Positions 17,816-26,366 of a stretch of DNA of 64,000 nt are shown in pieces. Both the position numbers and the translations under genes were made by a program. Location: assembly GCA_022820665.1 (NCBI GenBank), contig JAJEFB010000052.1:62001-126000 (forward strand), in the 5' to 3' direction. Origin of the DNA: Anaerolineae bacterium (GTDB lineage Bacteria > Chloroflexota > Anaerolineae > Aggregatilineales > Phototrophicaceae). Every line of letters begins with the position of its first letter. Position 1 is the stretch's first letter. The notes beneath the pieces were generated by a model. That model saw only the letters and a list, made by a program, of their open reading frames with translations. It ran no database searches and was not told the origin of the DNA.

Positions 17816-18024
17816 GGGATAGTCACAAACCGACAGGTTAACGCATACTCTAGCAGACCTGCGCTATGCGGCTAGCCTGATTCGGGCTGGAGTCCGCGCT
17901 TTTCCGGCGCGGATGTCGCTCTTTAGCCGTTGCTTAACATTTCTAGGGTTACAAGTGAGTTGCCCGCAATTTACCTCTATGTTAGCTTTAAGTTGATTGC
18001 GAATTCGGGCGGACGGATGTCTTC

Positions 18025-18708
18025 ATGCCAACTTCACGAGAGTATGCGCGTATGCGGTCCCGCATGGTGGACGAGCAACTGGTGAAGCGAGGAATAAATG
18101 ACCGTCGTGTGCTGGATGCCATGCGCGCCATGCCGCGCCATCATTTTCTCACCGAGGAATTCAAAGCAAAGGCATATGAGGATCGGCCCCTGCCCATCGG
18201 GGAAGGGCAAACGATCTCCCAACCCTACATCGTGGCTTTTATGTCAGAGCGGCTGCGTCTGAAGCCTGAACACACGGTACTGGAGATCGGCACCGGTTCC
18301 GGTTATCAGACAGCCATCTTGTGCCATCTTACAAAATACGTCTACAGCATCGAGCGCCACAGTCGCCTGGCCGGGCTGGCGGGGCAACGTCTTGGCGAGT
18401 TGGGGTACAACAACATTGACATTCACGTCGGCGATGGCAGCCAGGGCTTGCCCGACCAGGCGAGTTTCGACCGCATCATTGTCACGGCGGCCGTTCCCAA
18501 GTTGCCTTCCGTGCTCTGCACACAGCTTTCCTACCACGACGGACGCATGATAATGCCAGTGGGCGATCAGCAGTTACAGGAACTTAAGTTGATCTCGCGG
18601 CAAGGCGAGCGCTTCACAACACGAACGCTGCTGCGCTGCCGCTTTGTGCCTTTGATCGGTCGCTATGGCTTCAGCGACAGCCTTGATGAGGATGTCGACC
18701 TGCTCTAG
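18025..18708 (+). CDS. pcm: Protein-L-isoaspartate O-methyltransferase
   Basis: 227 residues, the usual size for PCMT, which methylates isoaspartyl residues of damaged proteins using S-adenosylmethionine and so starts their repair. MVDEQLVKRGI near residue 14, GQTISQPYIVA at 61-71 and the AdoMet motif VLEIGTGSGYQTA at 85-97 are diagnostic. The end (FVPLIGRYGF) matches the family, which often reads FVPL.G..GW. It overlaps the convergent sugar dehydrogenase gene by four bases at their stops. Confidence 0.93.
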   Translation: MPTSREYARMRSRMVDEQLVKRGINDRRVLDAMRAMPRHHFLTEEFKAKAYEDRPLPIGEGQTISQPYIVAFMSERLRLKPEHTVLEIGTGSGYQTAILCHLTKYVYSIERHSRLAGLAGQRLGELGYNNIDIHVGDGSQGLPDQASFDRIIVTAAVPKLPSVLCTQLSYHDGRMIMPVGDQQLQELKLISRQGERFTTRTLLRCRFVPLIGRYGFSDSLDEDVDLL

Positions 18709-19841
18709 TCTGCGGCTGGAACCAGCCGGTAGATGGCGCCGCCCTCGTCATCAATGGTGCCAAAGTAGATTGCGCCATCGGGACTGACTGTGATGTCGAT
18801 GCGGCAATTGACCGCTCCCAATTCCAACGGTCGATCAAACAGGATGCGGTTGCGGCCCTCGCTCAAGCGCAAATGATGCAGTTGGCCATCGTTCCAACTG
18901 CAGAAGAACAGGTCGTTGCGCCAGCGCGGAAACGCGTCGCCTTCATAGAAAACGATGCCAACCGGCGCGATTGTCGGCGTGTAGCTCGCAAGCGGCGGCA
19001 AATACTTGCCCAAGCCAGCGATATATTGTCTGCCCACACATTTGTATTCTTGGCGATAACCGTAATTGTAGCCCGGCAAGATGAGATTGATTTCGTCATC
19101 GCAATTGTCGCCGTTTTCGGTGGCGAAGAGGCGCCCGCTCAACGGATCAAAGGCGTAGTCGAAAGGGTTGCGCAATCCGTAAGCGAAGATGCTGCTGTCC
19201 GCGATGGGATTGTCGTCGGGCACTGTCAGACGGTCGCCGCTGACGGCAAAGCGATGGATCTTGCCATGTGGAATAGTCAAATCCTGTGGACGGCTGGCGT
19301 CGCCATAGTCGCCGATGCCGATGTATAGAAAACCGTCCTTATCAAATTGCAGTCCGCCGCCATTATGCACCAGAAAACCGCTGTCAATTGGCGCGGCGTA
19401 CATCTCGGTCTGGTCGTATGCCCGGCCGTCTTCCAGACGGAATCGCAGAACCTTGTTGGCCGGGTATGCCTTGGCGGTGCCGGCGGCTGTGTAGAAGACC
19501 CAAACATATCCATTGTTCTCGAAATCGGGATCAAGCGTGATATTCTGCATGCCCCGTTCTTGCAGGGCATTAACCGCCAGACTCAATACCGGCGCGCGCT
19601 GCCGCAGCCCATCGGCATCGACAAGCCGGACATTGCCGGTCGATTTTTCTGTGTAGAGCAATTCTCCCTCGGGTGTGAACACCAAGCCAACTGGGAAATC
19701 CGCCAGCAGGAAGCGCTCGACGCGATAGCGAAAGCCGTCGGAACTGACAAAGCTGTCATCTGCGACAGTCGTGTTGTAAGCGCAGAATAGCAGAACAAGC
19801 AGGAGCGCGCTGAGCAAGAGTCGACGGTTGTCAGGGGGCAT
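18705..19841 (-). CDS. PQQ-dependent glucose/sorbosone dehydrogenase-like protein, secreted
   Basis: 378 residues from the ATG at 19841, which opens with an N-terminal signal (LLLSALLLVLLFCAY); a longer frame to 19931 exists but would bury the signal. It is a six-bladed beta-propeller of the GSDH family: HNGGGLQFDKDGFLYIGIGD carries the catalytic His, YGLRNPFDYAFDP the conserved Arg region, and TENGDNCDDEINLI the calcium-site segment. Family members oxidise aldose sugars at the C1 position with pyrroloquinoline quinone. It is probably exported and perhaps lipid-free (no clear lipobox). The actual substrate is unproven. Confidence 0.85.
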   Translation of the reverse strand: MPPDNRRLLLSALLLVLLFCAYNTTVADDSFVSSDGFRYRVERFLLADFPVGLVFTPEGELLYTEKSTGNVRLVDADGLRQRAPVLSLAVNALQERGMQNITLDPDFENNGYVWVFYTAAGTAKAYPANKVLRFRLEDGRAYDQTEMYAAPIDSGFLVHNGGGLQFDKDGFLYIGIGDYGDASRPQDLTIPHGKIHRFAVSGDRLTVPDDNPIADSSIFAYGLRNPFDYAFDPLSGRLFATENGDNCDDEINLILPGYNYGYRQEYKCVGRQYIAGLGKYLPPLASYTPTIAPVGIVFYEGDAFPRWRNDLFFCSWNDGQLHHLRLSEGRNRILFDRPLELGAVNCRIDITVSPDGAIYFGTIDDEGGAIYRLVPAAD

Positions 19842-20255
19842 GGCAATGTGTTTCCGACAATCCAAAAACGCTATCAGCATACCAAGAATCGCTAGCGGAA
19901 TATAGCCTGTAGATAGCGTCCTGCAAAGCATTCGCGCTAGAGCTTTCTTTACCAGCGAGGAAACCCAGTCTAGGATAATTTGACGACCAATCCTCTAAAT
20001 CGGCCGCCTGAATACAGCAAAGTCGCCAGCAAAACTCCCTCAGTCGGTCAAGAGCGTGCCTATAATAGGATAAGAGAGTTTATTTCGTCGCTTTTCTCGA
20101 TGCTTTCGGTGTCATCGGTGGTTAGTATTATGTCCGATTCGCATCATCCAACTGCCATCCGTTTGAAGCGATTGCTCTGTTGGCGGTTTGTGATTTATAG
20201 AAATGGTCGCGCCCTTCTGCTACGCTAGTAACTGGATCTCGAGGAGGCAAAGGCG
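19842..20255. other. Gene-free stretch
   Basis: About 410 bases between two genes that point away from each other. The frames present look random. It must hold the promoters of both neighbours, but no clear consensus pair was found. GAGGAGG at its right end is the ribosome binding site of the next gene. Confidence 0.5.
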
Positions 20256-20696
20256 ATGGCAGAGGAAAATCAGCCGGGGAAAGCGAATCTTGACTTGATC
20301 GAAATGGTCCAGCGCGCTCGCATGATGCACGACAAAGATGCGCGCCCTTCCGATTATGCGGCGGTTTACTGGATCGAGGCAAAACGCGGGACGGGTGATT
20401 ATCCGGCGCCGACGGCCAATGCCGGCGAATGGCGCGCCCGGCTGACTGTCGCGACGGTCGACCAGGTATGGGAAAAGGTGAAACGAGCCACAGTCGCGGG
20501 TAAGCTGGGTTACAAATCAAAGGTGTCGACGCGCCCGGCAGCCGGGCAAGCCGATCTTGATGAGCGCTTGATATGCCTGCGTACATACGACGCGCATGAT
20601 GCGGATGATGTGGAGCGGGTGCGGGTAGCTCTACAGGCGCTTGGATTGGAGACCTTGGAATACGTGGCGGACAAGCGGAATGTCACGAAAGCCTGA
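20256..20696 (+). CDS. DUF1917/UPF0696 (Bles03-like) small protein
   Basis: 146 residues. The pattern YWIEAKRG, GEWRARLTVATVDQVWEKVKRAT, GKLGYKSKVST and ICLRTYDAHDADDVERVRVALQALG resembles the DUF1917 family (human C11orf68/Bles03 relatives), small cytoplasmic proteins of unsettled function that are sometimes labelled phosphothreonine-lyase-like. The start is firm: GAGGAGG lies eight bases before the ATG. It is a single gene whose end faces metY, with a shared hairpin between them. The family call rests on memory of its pattern, not a search. Confidence 0.6.
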   Translation: MAEENQPGKANLDLIEMVQRARMMHDKDARPSDYAAVYWIEAKRGTGDYPAPTANAGEWRARLTVATVDQVWEKVKRATVAGKLGYKSKVSTRPAAGQADLDERLICLRTYDAHDADDVERVRVALQALGLETLEYVADKRNVTKA

Positions 20697-20708
20697 GAAA
20701 TAAAAGAA

Positions 20709-20727
20709 GGCGACTCAGGGAGTCGCC
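20709..20727 (-). terminator. Hairpin between the DUF1917-like gene and metY
   Basis: An 8-bp perfect stem (20709-20716 with 20720-20727) with a 3-base loop. On the minus strand a T-rich stretch follows, so it can end metY transcripts. Its sequence (GCGACTC/GAGTCGCCCGAA) also belongs to the GTCGCCCGAA repeat family seen at 35886, 56485 and 60917. Confidence 0.65.
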
Positions 20728-20768
20728 CGAATATATCACACAAATGCTTGATGTTCGCGGCGACGGAT

Positions 20769-22043
20769 TTACCTCGCTGCCGCCAGCGCTTGCTCAATGT
20801 CCTCGATGATGTCGTCGATATGCTCGATGCCGATGCAGAGGCGGATCGTTTCCGGCGTGACGCCGGCCGCTTCCTGTTCTTCCGGCGTGAGTTGGCGATG
20901 GGTTGTCGAGGCCGGGTGCGCAGCGAGTGACTTGGCATCGCCGATGTTGACCAAGCGCGTGAAGACTTGCAGCGCGTCGTAGAACTTGACGCCGGCGTCG
21001 AAGCCGCCCTTAATGCCAAATGTCAGCAGGGCGGAGGGACGGCCGCCGGTATATTTCTGCGCCAGGTCATAATAGGGCGAGCTTTCCAAGCCCGCGTAAG
21101 TAACCCACTCCACTTGACTGTGGTTCTCTAGGTGTTTCGCCACAGCCATGGCGTTGTCGACATGGCGCTCCATGCGCAGCGACAGTGTCTGCAAGCCTTG
21201 CAGGACCAGGAACGCGTTGAAGGGGCTGAGGGCGGAACCGGTATTGCGGAGGGCGACGACGCGGGCGCGAGCGATGTATGCCGCCGGTCCCATGGCATCG
21301 GTGAAGACGACGCCGTGATAACTCGGCTCTGGACTACTGAACATGTAGAAACGCTCCGCGTGCTTCGCCCAGTCGAAGATGCCGCCGTCGACCAGGATGC
21401 CGGCAATGCTGTTGCCATGCCCGCCCATGTACTTCGTCATCGAATGCAAAATGATATCGCAGCCGTACTCAACAGGACGGCAAAGCGCCGGCGTGGGCAC
21501 GGTATTGTCCACGATCACCGGTACGCCGTGCGCGTGCGCCATATCCGCGATGGCTTCCATATCCGGGATATTGCCTGCGGGATTGCCGATTGACTCGCAG
21601 AAGACGGCGGAAGTCTTGTCGTCGATCAGCGCCGCCAGATCGTCGGGACTGTCGCCTGCGGCGAAGCGCACATCAATGCCGAGCTTGGGCAGCATGTGTC
21701 GGAAGAGCGTCCAGGTGCCCCCATAGAGCTGCGGCACAGTCACGATATTGTTACCGGCTTCCGCCAGATTGACGATCGAGTAGTTGATGGCCGCCTGCCC
21801 CGAAGCTAGCGCCAGAGAGGCGACGCCGCCTTCCATCGCCGCCACGCGCTGTTCCAGCACATCGTTGGTCGGGTTCATGATGCGCGTGTAGATATTGCCT
21901 GGCACCGCCAGGTTGAAGAGGTCGGCGCCATGCTGCGCGTTGTCAAATTCGTAGGCGACGGTCTGGTAAATCGGCACCGCTACCGCGTGCGTAGTCGGTT
22001 CAGGTTCATACCCGGCGTGGATGGCTTGCGTCTCTAGCTTCAT
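20769..22043 (-). CDS. metY: O-acetylhomoserine sulfhydrylase
   Basis: 424 residues, a PLP enzyme of the Cys/Met metabolism family. It makes homocysteine from O-acetylhomoserine and sulfide. The start (TQAIHAGYEPEPTTHAVAVPIYQTVAY) and NPTNDVLEQRVAAMEGG are typical of this long subfamily; the PLP lysine is K204 in HSMTKYMGGHG. Length, about 425 rather than 390, favours MetY over cystathionine gamma-synthase. AAGGAGA precedes the ATG. The genes upstream on this strand (EamA, esterase) do not look functionally linked. Confidence 0.93.
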   Translation of the reverse strand: MKLETQAIHAGYEPEPTTHAVAVPIYQTVAYEFDNAQHGADLFNLAVPGNIYTRIMNPTNDVLEQRVAAMEGGVASLALASGQAAINYSIVNLAEAGNNIVTVPQLYGGTWTLFRHMLPKLGIDVRFAAGDSPDDLAALIDDKTSAVFCESIGNPAGNIPDMEAIADMAHAHGVPVIVDNTVPTPALCRPVEYGCDIILHSMTKYMGGHGNSIAGILVDGGIFDWAKHAERFYMFSSPEPSYHGVVFTDAMGPAAYIARARVVALRNTGSALSPFNAFLVLQGLQTLSLRMERHVDNAMAVAKHLENHSQVEWVTYAGLESSPYYDLAQKYTGGRPSALLTFGIKGGFDAGVKFYDALQVFTRLVNIGDAKSLAAHPASTTHRQLTPEEQEAAGVTPETIRLCIGIEHIDDIIEDIEQALAAAR

Positions 22044-22137
22044 TCGCTCTCTCCTTATCTAAGCGTAATACTTAAATTTTCGCGTAACACTTTACCGCAT
22101 TTCGTACCCAGTTAAAGAGGCAATCTATCAACTTTTG

Positions 22138-23046
22138 TCATGCCTGTACCTTGTGTTTCCAATGCGCCTGCGTCTGTTCGATAGTTGCGATAACGACGCC
22201 ATAAACGACCAGCGCGCTGCCGAAAATCTGCGCCAGGGAGGGAATCTCGCCGAACATGAACACGGCGATTAGCGCGCTGAGGACTACGGCAATCTGCAAG
22301 ACGATAGCCATTGCGGTTGCCGTATAGTTTTGCAGCCCCAGGTTCATGGCGATATGTCCGAAGACCTGCGCCAGGATCGTTACCACGATCGCCCAAAGAT
22401 AACTGCTGGCGGGATAACCGGTGACGAGTGTGCCGGTGGCGCCGACGAAAACGGAGGTGACGATAGCGGCGCTGAAGAAGACCATAAAGCTGTAGAGCAA
22501 GGGCGGGATCACATTGTTCAATTGCCGCCCGATCAAGAGGTAAATGCCGAAGCAAATCGAGCCAAAAAGCGCCATGCCTCCGCCGAGCAGGGGATCGGCG
22601 CCCGCTTCAATCGCGCTCAACCCGCCCAAGCCGACCAGAGCCACGCCGATGATCGTCGCGACCAAACTCAACCAGAAACGCCGCGAGAATACGACGCCGA
22701 ATATCATAATCTCCGGCAGCACGATCCACATCGGCGACGTGCGGCGCAAGACGCTGGTCATCAAGACGCTGGTGTATTCCAGCGACAAGAACAGCAGCAG
22801 CAGATTCAGCGAGAGCCAAAAACCGGCAATGCCGGAAAGCAGCCACTGACGCGGCGTAACCCGCAGCAAGTCCTCGCGGTAGCGCGTCCAAATCAGCGGG
22901 GCGAGCGCTAGCGAAATCAGCCAGAGGCGGATCAAGACGATCACCAGCGACGGCATGCCTTCGCTCTGCGTGACGCGAATGGCGATAGGCGTAACGCCGG
23001 CCGAGAAGATGATCGAGAGCAGGATCAGTCCGCGCCTGTTCAGCAT
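22138..23046 (-). CDS. EamA-family (DMT) transporter
   Basis: About 302 residues with ten hydrophobic helices in two similar halves, typical of drug/metabolite transporters. A longer frame reaches 23220, but it overlaps the esterase gene that ends at 23108 and its extra residues are not hydrophobic, so I start at the ATG at 23046 (MLNRRGLILLSI). The substrate is unknown; relatives export amino acids or other metabolites. It lies 94 bases upstream of metY on the same strand, which might hint at a role with sulfur amino acids, but that is weak. Confidence 0.75.
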   Translation of the reverse strand: MLNRRGLILLSIIFSAGVTPIAIRVTQSEGMPSLVIVLIRLWLISLALAPLIWTRYREDLLRVTPRQWLLSGIAGFWLSLNLLLLFLSLEYTSVLMTSVLRRTSPMWIVLPEIMIFGVVFSRRFWLSLVATIIGVALVGLGGLSAIEAGADPLLGGGMALFGSICFGIYLLIGRQLNNVIPPLLYSFMVFFSAAIVTSVFVGATGTLVTGYPASSYLWAIVVTILAQVFGHIAMNLGLQNYTATAMAIVLQIAVVLSALIAVFMFGEIPSLAQIFGSALVVYGVVIATIEQTQAHWKHKVQA

Positions 23047-23107
23047 ATCCAAGTGCAGCCCGCGAATCGAATAATCGCGCCATGCTAACACAGGGGCTAA
23101 AGGCTGG

Positions 23108-23824
23108 CTAGTCTCCCGCTTGTCCAGCAGCCTTGTCGCGGAGTTTGATGGAAAGCTGATGAGCGAAACGCCCTCCCAATTCGAGTTGTCCGGCGCTATC
23201 GTAATGGAGTTCATCTTCATGCTTGGTCAAGCCGTCGGTATCGACGAGCGAAACACTTGGCACTGTAGCGGCAACCAGCCTTTGCGCCCCGCGCACTGTA
23301 GACAGGAAGGCGAATCTGGCCGGCGTTGGATTGACCAAGCCCAGGACAAAATGAAGCTCTGGCTGGCCAAGGTCCTGACGTATATCGGCAATCAAGCGCG
23401 TCAAGTTTGCCTGATAATCTGCTGCCGCCTCTTGGTATCGACCGTCGCTCTCGGCTTGCATCCAAAGACAGGCGAGCAGATTGACTTCTTCGCCCTGTAT
23501 CACCTGCTGGACATGGCTGATGAGGCGCGGGTACAGGGCGCCTTTATCGGCGTCATCAGTGATTGCAGCCCGTTTGGCGGACCAGTCGCGCTCCCAAGCC
23601 AGCAGCGAGGAACCCCCAACGGCGTATTTGACCAGCCAGAGTTCATCAAGCGCCATCAGTTCAAGGAAGCGCTGCGCGAAGCCGATCTCAGGACCGAAGC
23701 AGCCTTCACGCGGATTGAGATCGAAAACTTGCGCGCCTGCGGGCAAGTCTGTTCCATCAAGCTCGCTCAGCTGGCCGTGACCAACCATATTCGATTGACC
23801 CGCCAAAATCACTACTGCTTTCAT
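23108..23824 (-). CDS. SGNH carbohydrate esterase (sialate O-acetylesterase-like)
   Basis: 238 residues from the ATG at 23824; an upstream in-frame ATG at 23887 adds residues outside the family. AGQSNMVGHG at 8-17 carries the nucleophile Ser11, VGGSSLLAW the Gly block, WMQAESDG the third block, and DELHYDSAGQLELG the Asp-His pair, the full SASA (PF03629) set. Such enzymes remove acetyl groups from sugars. No signal peptide, so it acts in the cytoplasm, perhaps on imported acetylated sugars handled by the divergent sugar operon at 24206. Confidence 0.82.
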   Translation of the reverse strand: MKAVVILAGQSNMVGHGQLSELDGTDLPAGAQVFDLNPREGCFGPEIGFAQRFLELMALDELWLVKYAVGGSSLLAWERDWSAKRAAITDDADKGALYPRLISHVQQVIQGEEVNLLACLWMQAESDGRYQEAAADYQANLTRLIADIRQDLGQPELHFVLGLVNPTPARFAFLSTVRGAQRLVAATVPSVSLVDTDGLTKHEDELHYDSAGQLELGGRFAHQLSIKLRDKAAGQAGD

Positions 23825-23867
23825 CGCTGACTTTGCCTCGCTGTTTTTGCCCACGAGTGTACTCCAG

Positions 23868-24104
23868 GGCAATCGCATCAAAACCATTATTTGTCGAATG
23901 CAACGTAAATCTGGAAAGGGGCGTCTTGTGAGACGCCCTTGTAAAATGACTTTCTAGTTGCGGGTGTTTCGGTCTGTCGCGTAGGGCGCGTAGACACAGC
24001 CCGCCGACACTGACCGCCAAACGTACCTACATCGCCAGGTTTTTGGCAGGCAGGCGCTTAAACCTCGGTGTTCTCGGTGGAAAAAACAATTTGATGCGAT
24101 TGCC
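23868..24104. repeat. MITE-like element with 15-bp terminal inverted repeats
   Basis: Bases 23868-23882 and 24090-24104 are perfect 15-bp inverted repeats that enclose 237 bp in all. Inside are a hairpin (23919-23926 with 23931-23938) and a 42-base block (23975-24016) found again at 7437-7478. It encodes nothing. It resembles a non-autonomous miniature transposable element; no target duplication is obvious. Its right end stops 22 bases before the -35 box of the sugar operon. Confidence 0.6.
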
Positions 24105-24125
24105 TCCTCCATTTGGCACCATTTT

Positions 24126-24154
24126 TTGACAAGGGCGGGCGGCAACAGTACAAT
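24126..24154 (+). promoter_or_regulatory. Promoter of the sugar operon
   Basis: A perfect -35 TTGACA (24126-24131), 17-base spacer and -10 TACAAT (24149-24154, five of six). It is the strongest promoter match in the window and lies 52 bases before the aldolase start codon. Confidence 0.8.
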
Positions 24155-24174
24155 TTCGGGAAATCCAATGAACC

Positions 24175-24186
24175 ATTGTCGACAAT
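24175..24186. promoter_or_regulatory. Palindromic operator candidate
   Basis: The perfect 12-base palindrome ATTGTCGACAAT lies 20 bases after the -10 box and 19 bases before the aldolase ATG. Its place just downstream of the expected transcription start fits a repressor site that responds to the imported sugar. No regulator gene is adjacent. Confidence 0.5.
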
Positions 24187-24205
24187 CAGTGTTCGAGGGG
24201 CAATT

Positions 24206-24850
24206 ATGGCGAAAGCCGTCTATGGCACAGACGCGCTCGTATCATTGAAAGAAGAATTGATCGCCGGCGCGGCGCTGGTGGCGAATATCGGACTGGTGCC
24301 CTTAACGCAAGGCAACCTCAGCCTGCGCGATCCACAGAGCGGAAACATCCTCATCACCCCGCACGACTACCCTTATGATCAACTGACAGTCGACGATGTC
24401 GTCGTCCTCGACCTTGATGGCAAGGTCATCGAGGGCTTCCGCGAACCGTCGCATGAATCCCCGGTGCATCTGGCGGTCTACGAGCGGCGGCCCGAAGCGC
24501 TGGGCATCGTTCATGCCGAGCCGATCTATACCAACGTCTTCGGCGTCTTGCATATGCCAATCGCTCCTTTGCACGTCAACACGCTGATTGATGTCGGCGG
24601 CGAGGTGCCGGTCATGCCATTCGCGCCTAGCGGCTCGCGGCAGTTCGGTTACGACATGTTGGAAGTCATGGGCGACAAGCGGGCGGTTGTCTGGGCGAAT
24701 CACGGTATGCTGGCGCTGGGCGATTCCCTGGGCAAAGCAATCCACTGCACGGTCATGGTCGAGATCTCGGCGCAGCTCTATCACATGGCGCTGCAGCACG
24801 GCCAGCCGCATCTGATACCGCCGGAGTTCAGCGACAGATTGGTTGGATAG
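24206..24850 (+). CDS. Class II aldolase/adducin-family protein (FucA/AraD-like)
   Basis: 214 residues from the ATG at 24206, which has GAGGGG five bases upstream; the frame extends to 24113 without family sequence. It aligns with L-fuculose-1-phosphate aldolase: Glu84 in PSHESPVH matches the catalytic Glu73, His103 and His166 (WANHG) match two zinc ligands. The other ligand, the second His of the usual HxH, is Glu105 here (HAE). It probably splits a ketose 1-phosphate made by the FGGY kinase at the end of this operon, or acts as an epimerase or decarboxylase. Confidence 0.85.
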   Translation: MAKAVYGTDALVSLKEELIAGAALVANIGLVPLTQGNLSLRDPQSGNILITPHDYPYDQLTVDDVVVLDLDGKVIEGFREPSHESPVHLAVYERRPEALGIVHAEPIYTNVFGVLHMPIAPLHVNTLIDVGGEVPVMPFAPSGSRQFGYDMLEVMGDKRAVVWANHGMLALGDSLGKAIHCTVMVEISAQLYHMALQHGQPHLIPPEFSDRLVG

Positions 24851-24956
24851 TCAGTCTGGAAGCAAAACGTTTGAATTCGGAAAGGAGGGCGATTGACGAA
24901 AGATCCGCAATCAACCGCTTTGAATATGCAAGAGACGCTTGATAAGGAGAATTGAG

Positions 24957-26231
24957 ATGTACAAGAAGTTTATGCTCGCCCTGATGGTCCTGCTCATTCT
25001 GGCAGTGAGCTTGCCAGCCATCGCCCAAGACGATGTCGTGGTGCGCTTCCGCTCCTGGAGCCCGGTGATCGCCACCACAGAAGCCATGATCGAAGCCTTC
25101 AACGCCGAGAACCCGGGCATCACAATCGAGCCCGATATCACCAACTATCCTGAATACCTGGTCGATTTGCAGACCATGGCCGCCGGCGGGAGCCTGCCCG
25201 ATTTGATCGGCTTGGAACCGGGCGCATTGACGCAGCAGTATCGCGACCATCTGATGCCGCTGCAGGATTGCGCCGTCGCCACCTGGGGTGAAGATTGGGA
25301 AGATCAATTCTTCCCGGTTGGCATCGAGCAGGCGCGCCTGGGCAATCCCGAAGGCGACGACAATATCTATGGCTTGCCCGTGCTGGTGCAGACGATCAAT
25401 ATGTGGTACACCGTGCCGATCTTCGAAGAAGCTGGCGTCGAGCCGCCGACCACCTACGACGAGCTCAAGGAACTGGCGGATATGTTCAACGCGCAGGGCA
25501 TCGCCCCGGTCATGATCGGCGCGGGCGATGGCTGGATTCGCCGTGATGTCTACATGCAGTTGATCCACAATGTCGCGCCGGGCTTGATCTACGAAGCGGA
25601 AGACGGCATGGCCAGCTTCGCCGACGAGCCCTTCGTCGAGGCGATGACCTGGTGGAAGCGCCTCTTCGACGATGGCATCTTCCAGATGGGCGCCTTGGGC
25701 ATGTCGCACTATCCCGCCGCGGTCGAGCAGATCCAGGGCGGACGCGCCGCCATGTTCCCGATGGGCGCCTGGTGGCAGCAGCAAGCAGCCAACCCGAATC
25801 CGCCGCCGCTGGACCAGAACCTGGCTGGTTACGCGCCCTTCAAGTTCCCCGATGTCACAGGCATGGGCGCGCCGGAAGATCTGCTGGGCGGCATTGACGT
25901 CATGCTGGGCGTGACGCGGGATTCGGCCAATCCCGACGCGGCTTGCAAGGTCATCACCGACTGGATCAGCGGCGCCGGCGCGCAAGCCCTGATCAACACT
26001 TACAACGATCTGCCGGCGTACATCGGCTTGAGACCCGCGTCTTTCGGATCGGAGAATCAGGAAGCGGTCTGGGATCTCTTCACCGAAGAGTGGTTGGCGA
26101 CGGTGAAATACGCTCGTCAACTGAAGAGCCCCGATGTCAAGCAAGCGTTGGAAGATGCGCTGGCTGCCGTCGCCGCGGGCGAAATGACCCCCGCGGAAGG
26201 CATGCAGATGGTGCAAGACGCCAATATGTAG
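24957..26231 (+). CDS. ABC sugar-binding protein (family 1 extracellular solute-binding)
   Basis: 424 residues from the ATG at 24957, preceded by AAGGAGA. A signal peptide covers about 1-23 (LALMVLLILAVSLPAIAQ), without a lipobox Cys. The mature part is a periplasmic-binding fold of the maltose/multiple-sugar group: FRSWSPVIATTEAMIEAFNAENPGI, then LPVLVQTINMWY at the hinge. It captures a sugar or oligosaccharide outside the membrane and hands it to the two permeases that follow. Aromatic residues (WW, YP) near the site fit a carbohydrate. The gap to the first permease is filled by a G-rich repeat. Confidence 0.9.
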   Translation: MYKKFMLALMVLLILAVSLPAIAQDDVVVRFRSWSPVIATTEAMIEAFNAENPGITIEPDITNYPEYLVDLQTMAAGGSLPDLIGLEPGALTQQYRDHLMPLQDCAVATWGEDWEDQFFPVGIEQARLGNPEGDDNIYGLPVLVQTINMWYTVPIFEEAGVEPPTTYDELKELADMFNAQGIAPVMIGAGDGWIRRDVYMQLIHNVAPGLIYEAEDGMASFADEPFVEAMTWWKRLFDDGIFQMGALGMSHYPAAVEQIQGGRAAMFPMGAWWQQQAANPNPPPLDQNLAGYAPFKFPDVTGMGAPEDLLGGIDVMLGVTRDSANPDAACKVITDWISGAGAQALINTYNDLPAYIGLRPASFGSENQEAVWDLFTEEWLATVKYARQLKSPDVKQALEDALAAVAAGEMTPAEGMQMVQDANM

Positions 26232-26249
26232 TCGGAGCGGAAGATGCCC

Positions 26250-26366
26250 CCACCCCCCGGCCCCCGGCCCCCTCCCCCATAAAGAGGGAGGGGGAGAAGC
26301 TACTTTCAGAACACCTTAGTGATTCCCCTTCCCTCATTTTGGGGGAAGGGGTTAGGGGATGGGGGT
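26250..26366. repeat. G-rich dispersed repeat (family A) inside the sugar operon
   Basis: A C-rich arm followed by a G-rich arm, with stems such as CCCTCCCCC with GGGAGGGGG and CCTTCCCTC with GGGGGAAGG. The G-rich right end runs directly into the permease start codon and supplies its only Shine-Dalgarno-like sequence. Related copies lie at 35802, 38591, 46262, 48605 and 57586. Confidence 0.7.

Noticed and set aside
24828-26216. 462-codon open frame on the minus strand
   Set aside because: It lies wholly opposite the sugar-binding protein gene, whose signal peptide, promoter and operon place are clear. The antisense frame is an effect of GC-rich codon use and matches no family.
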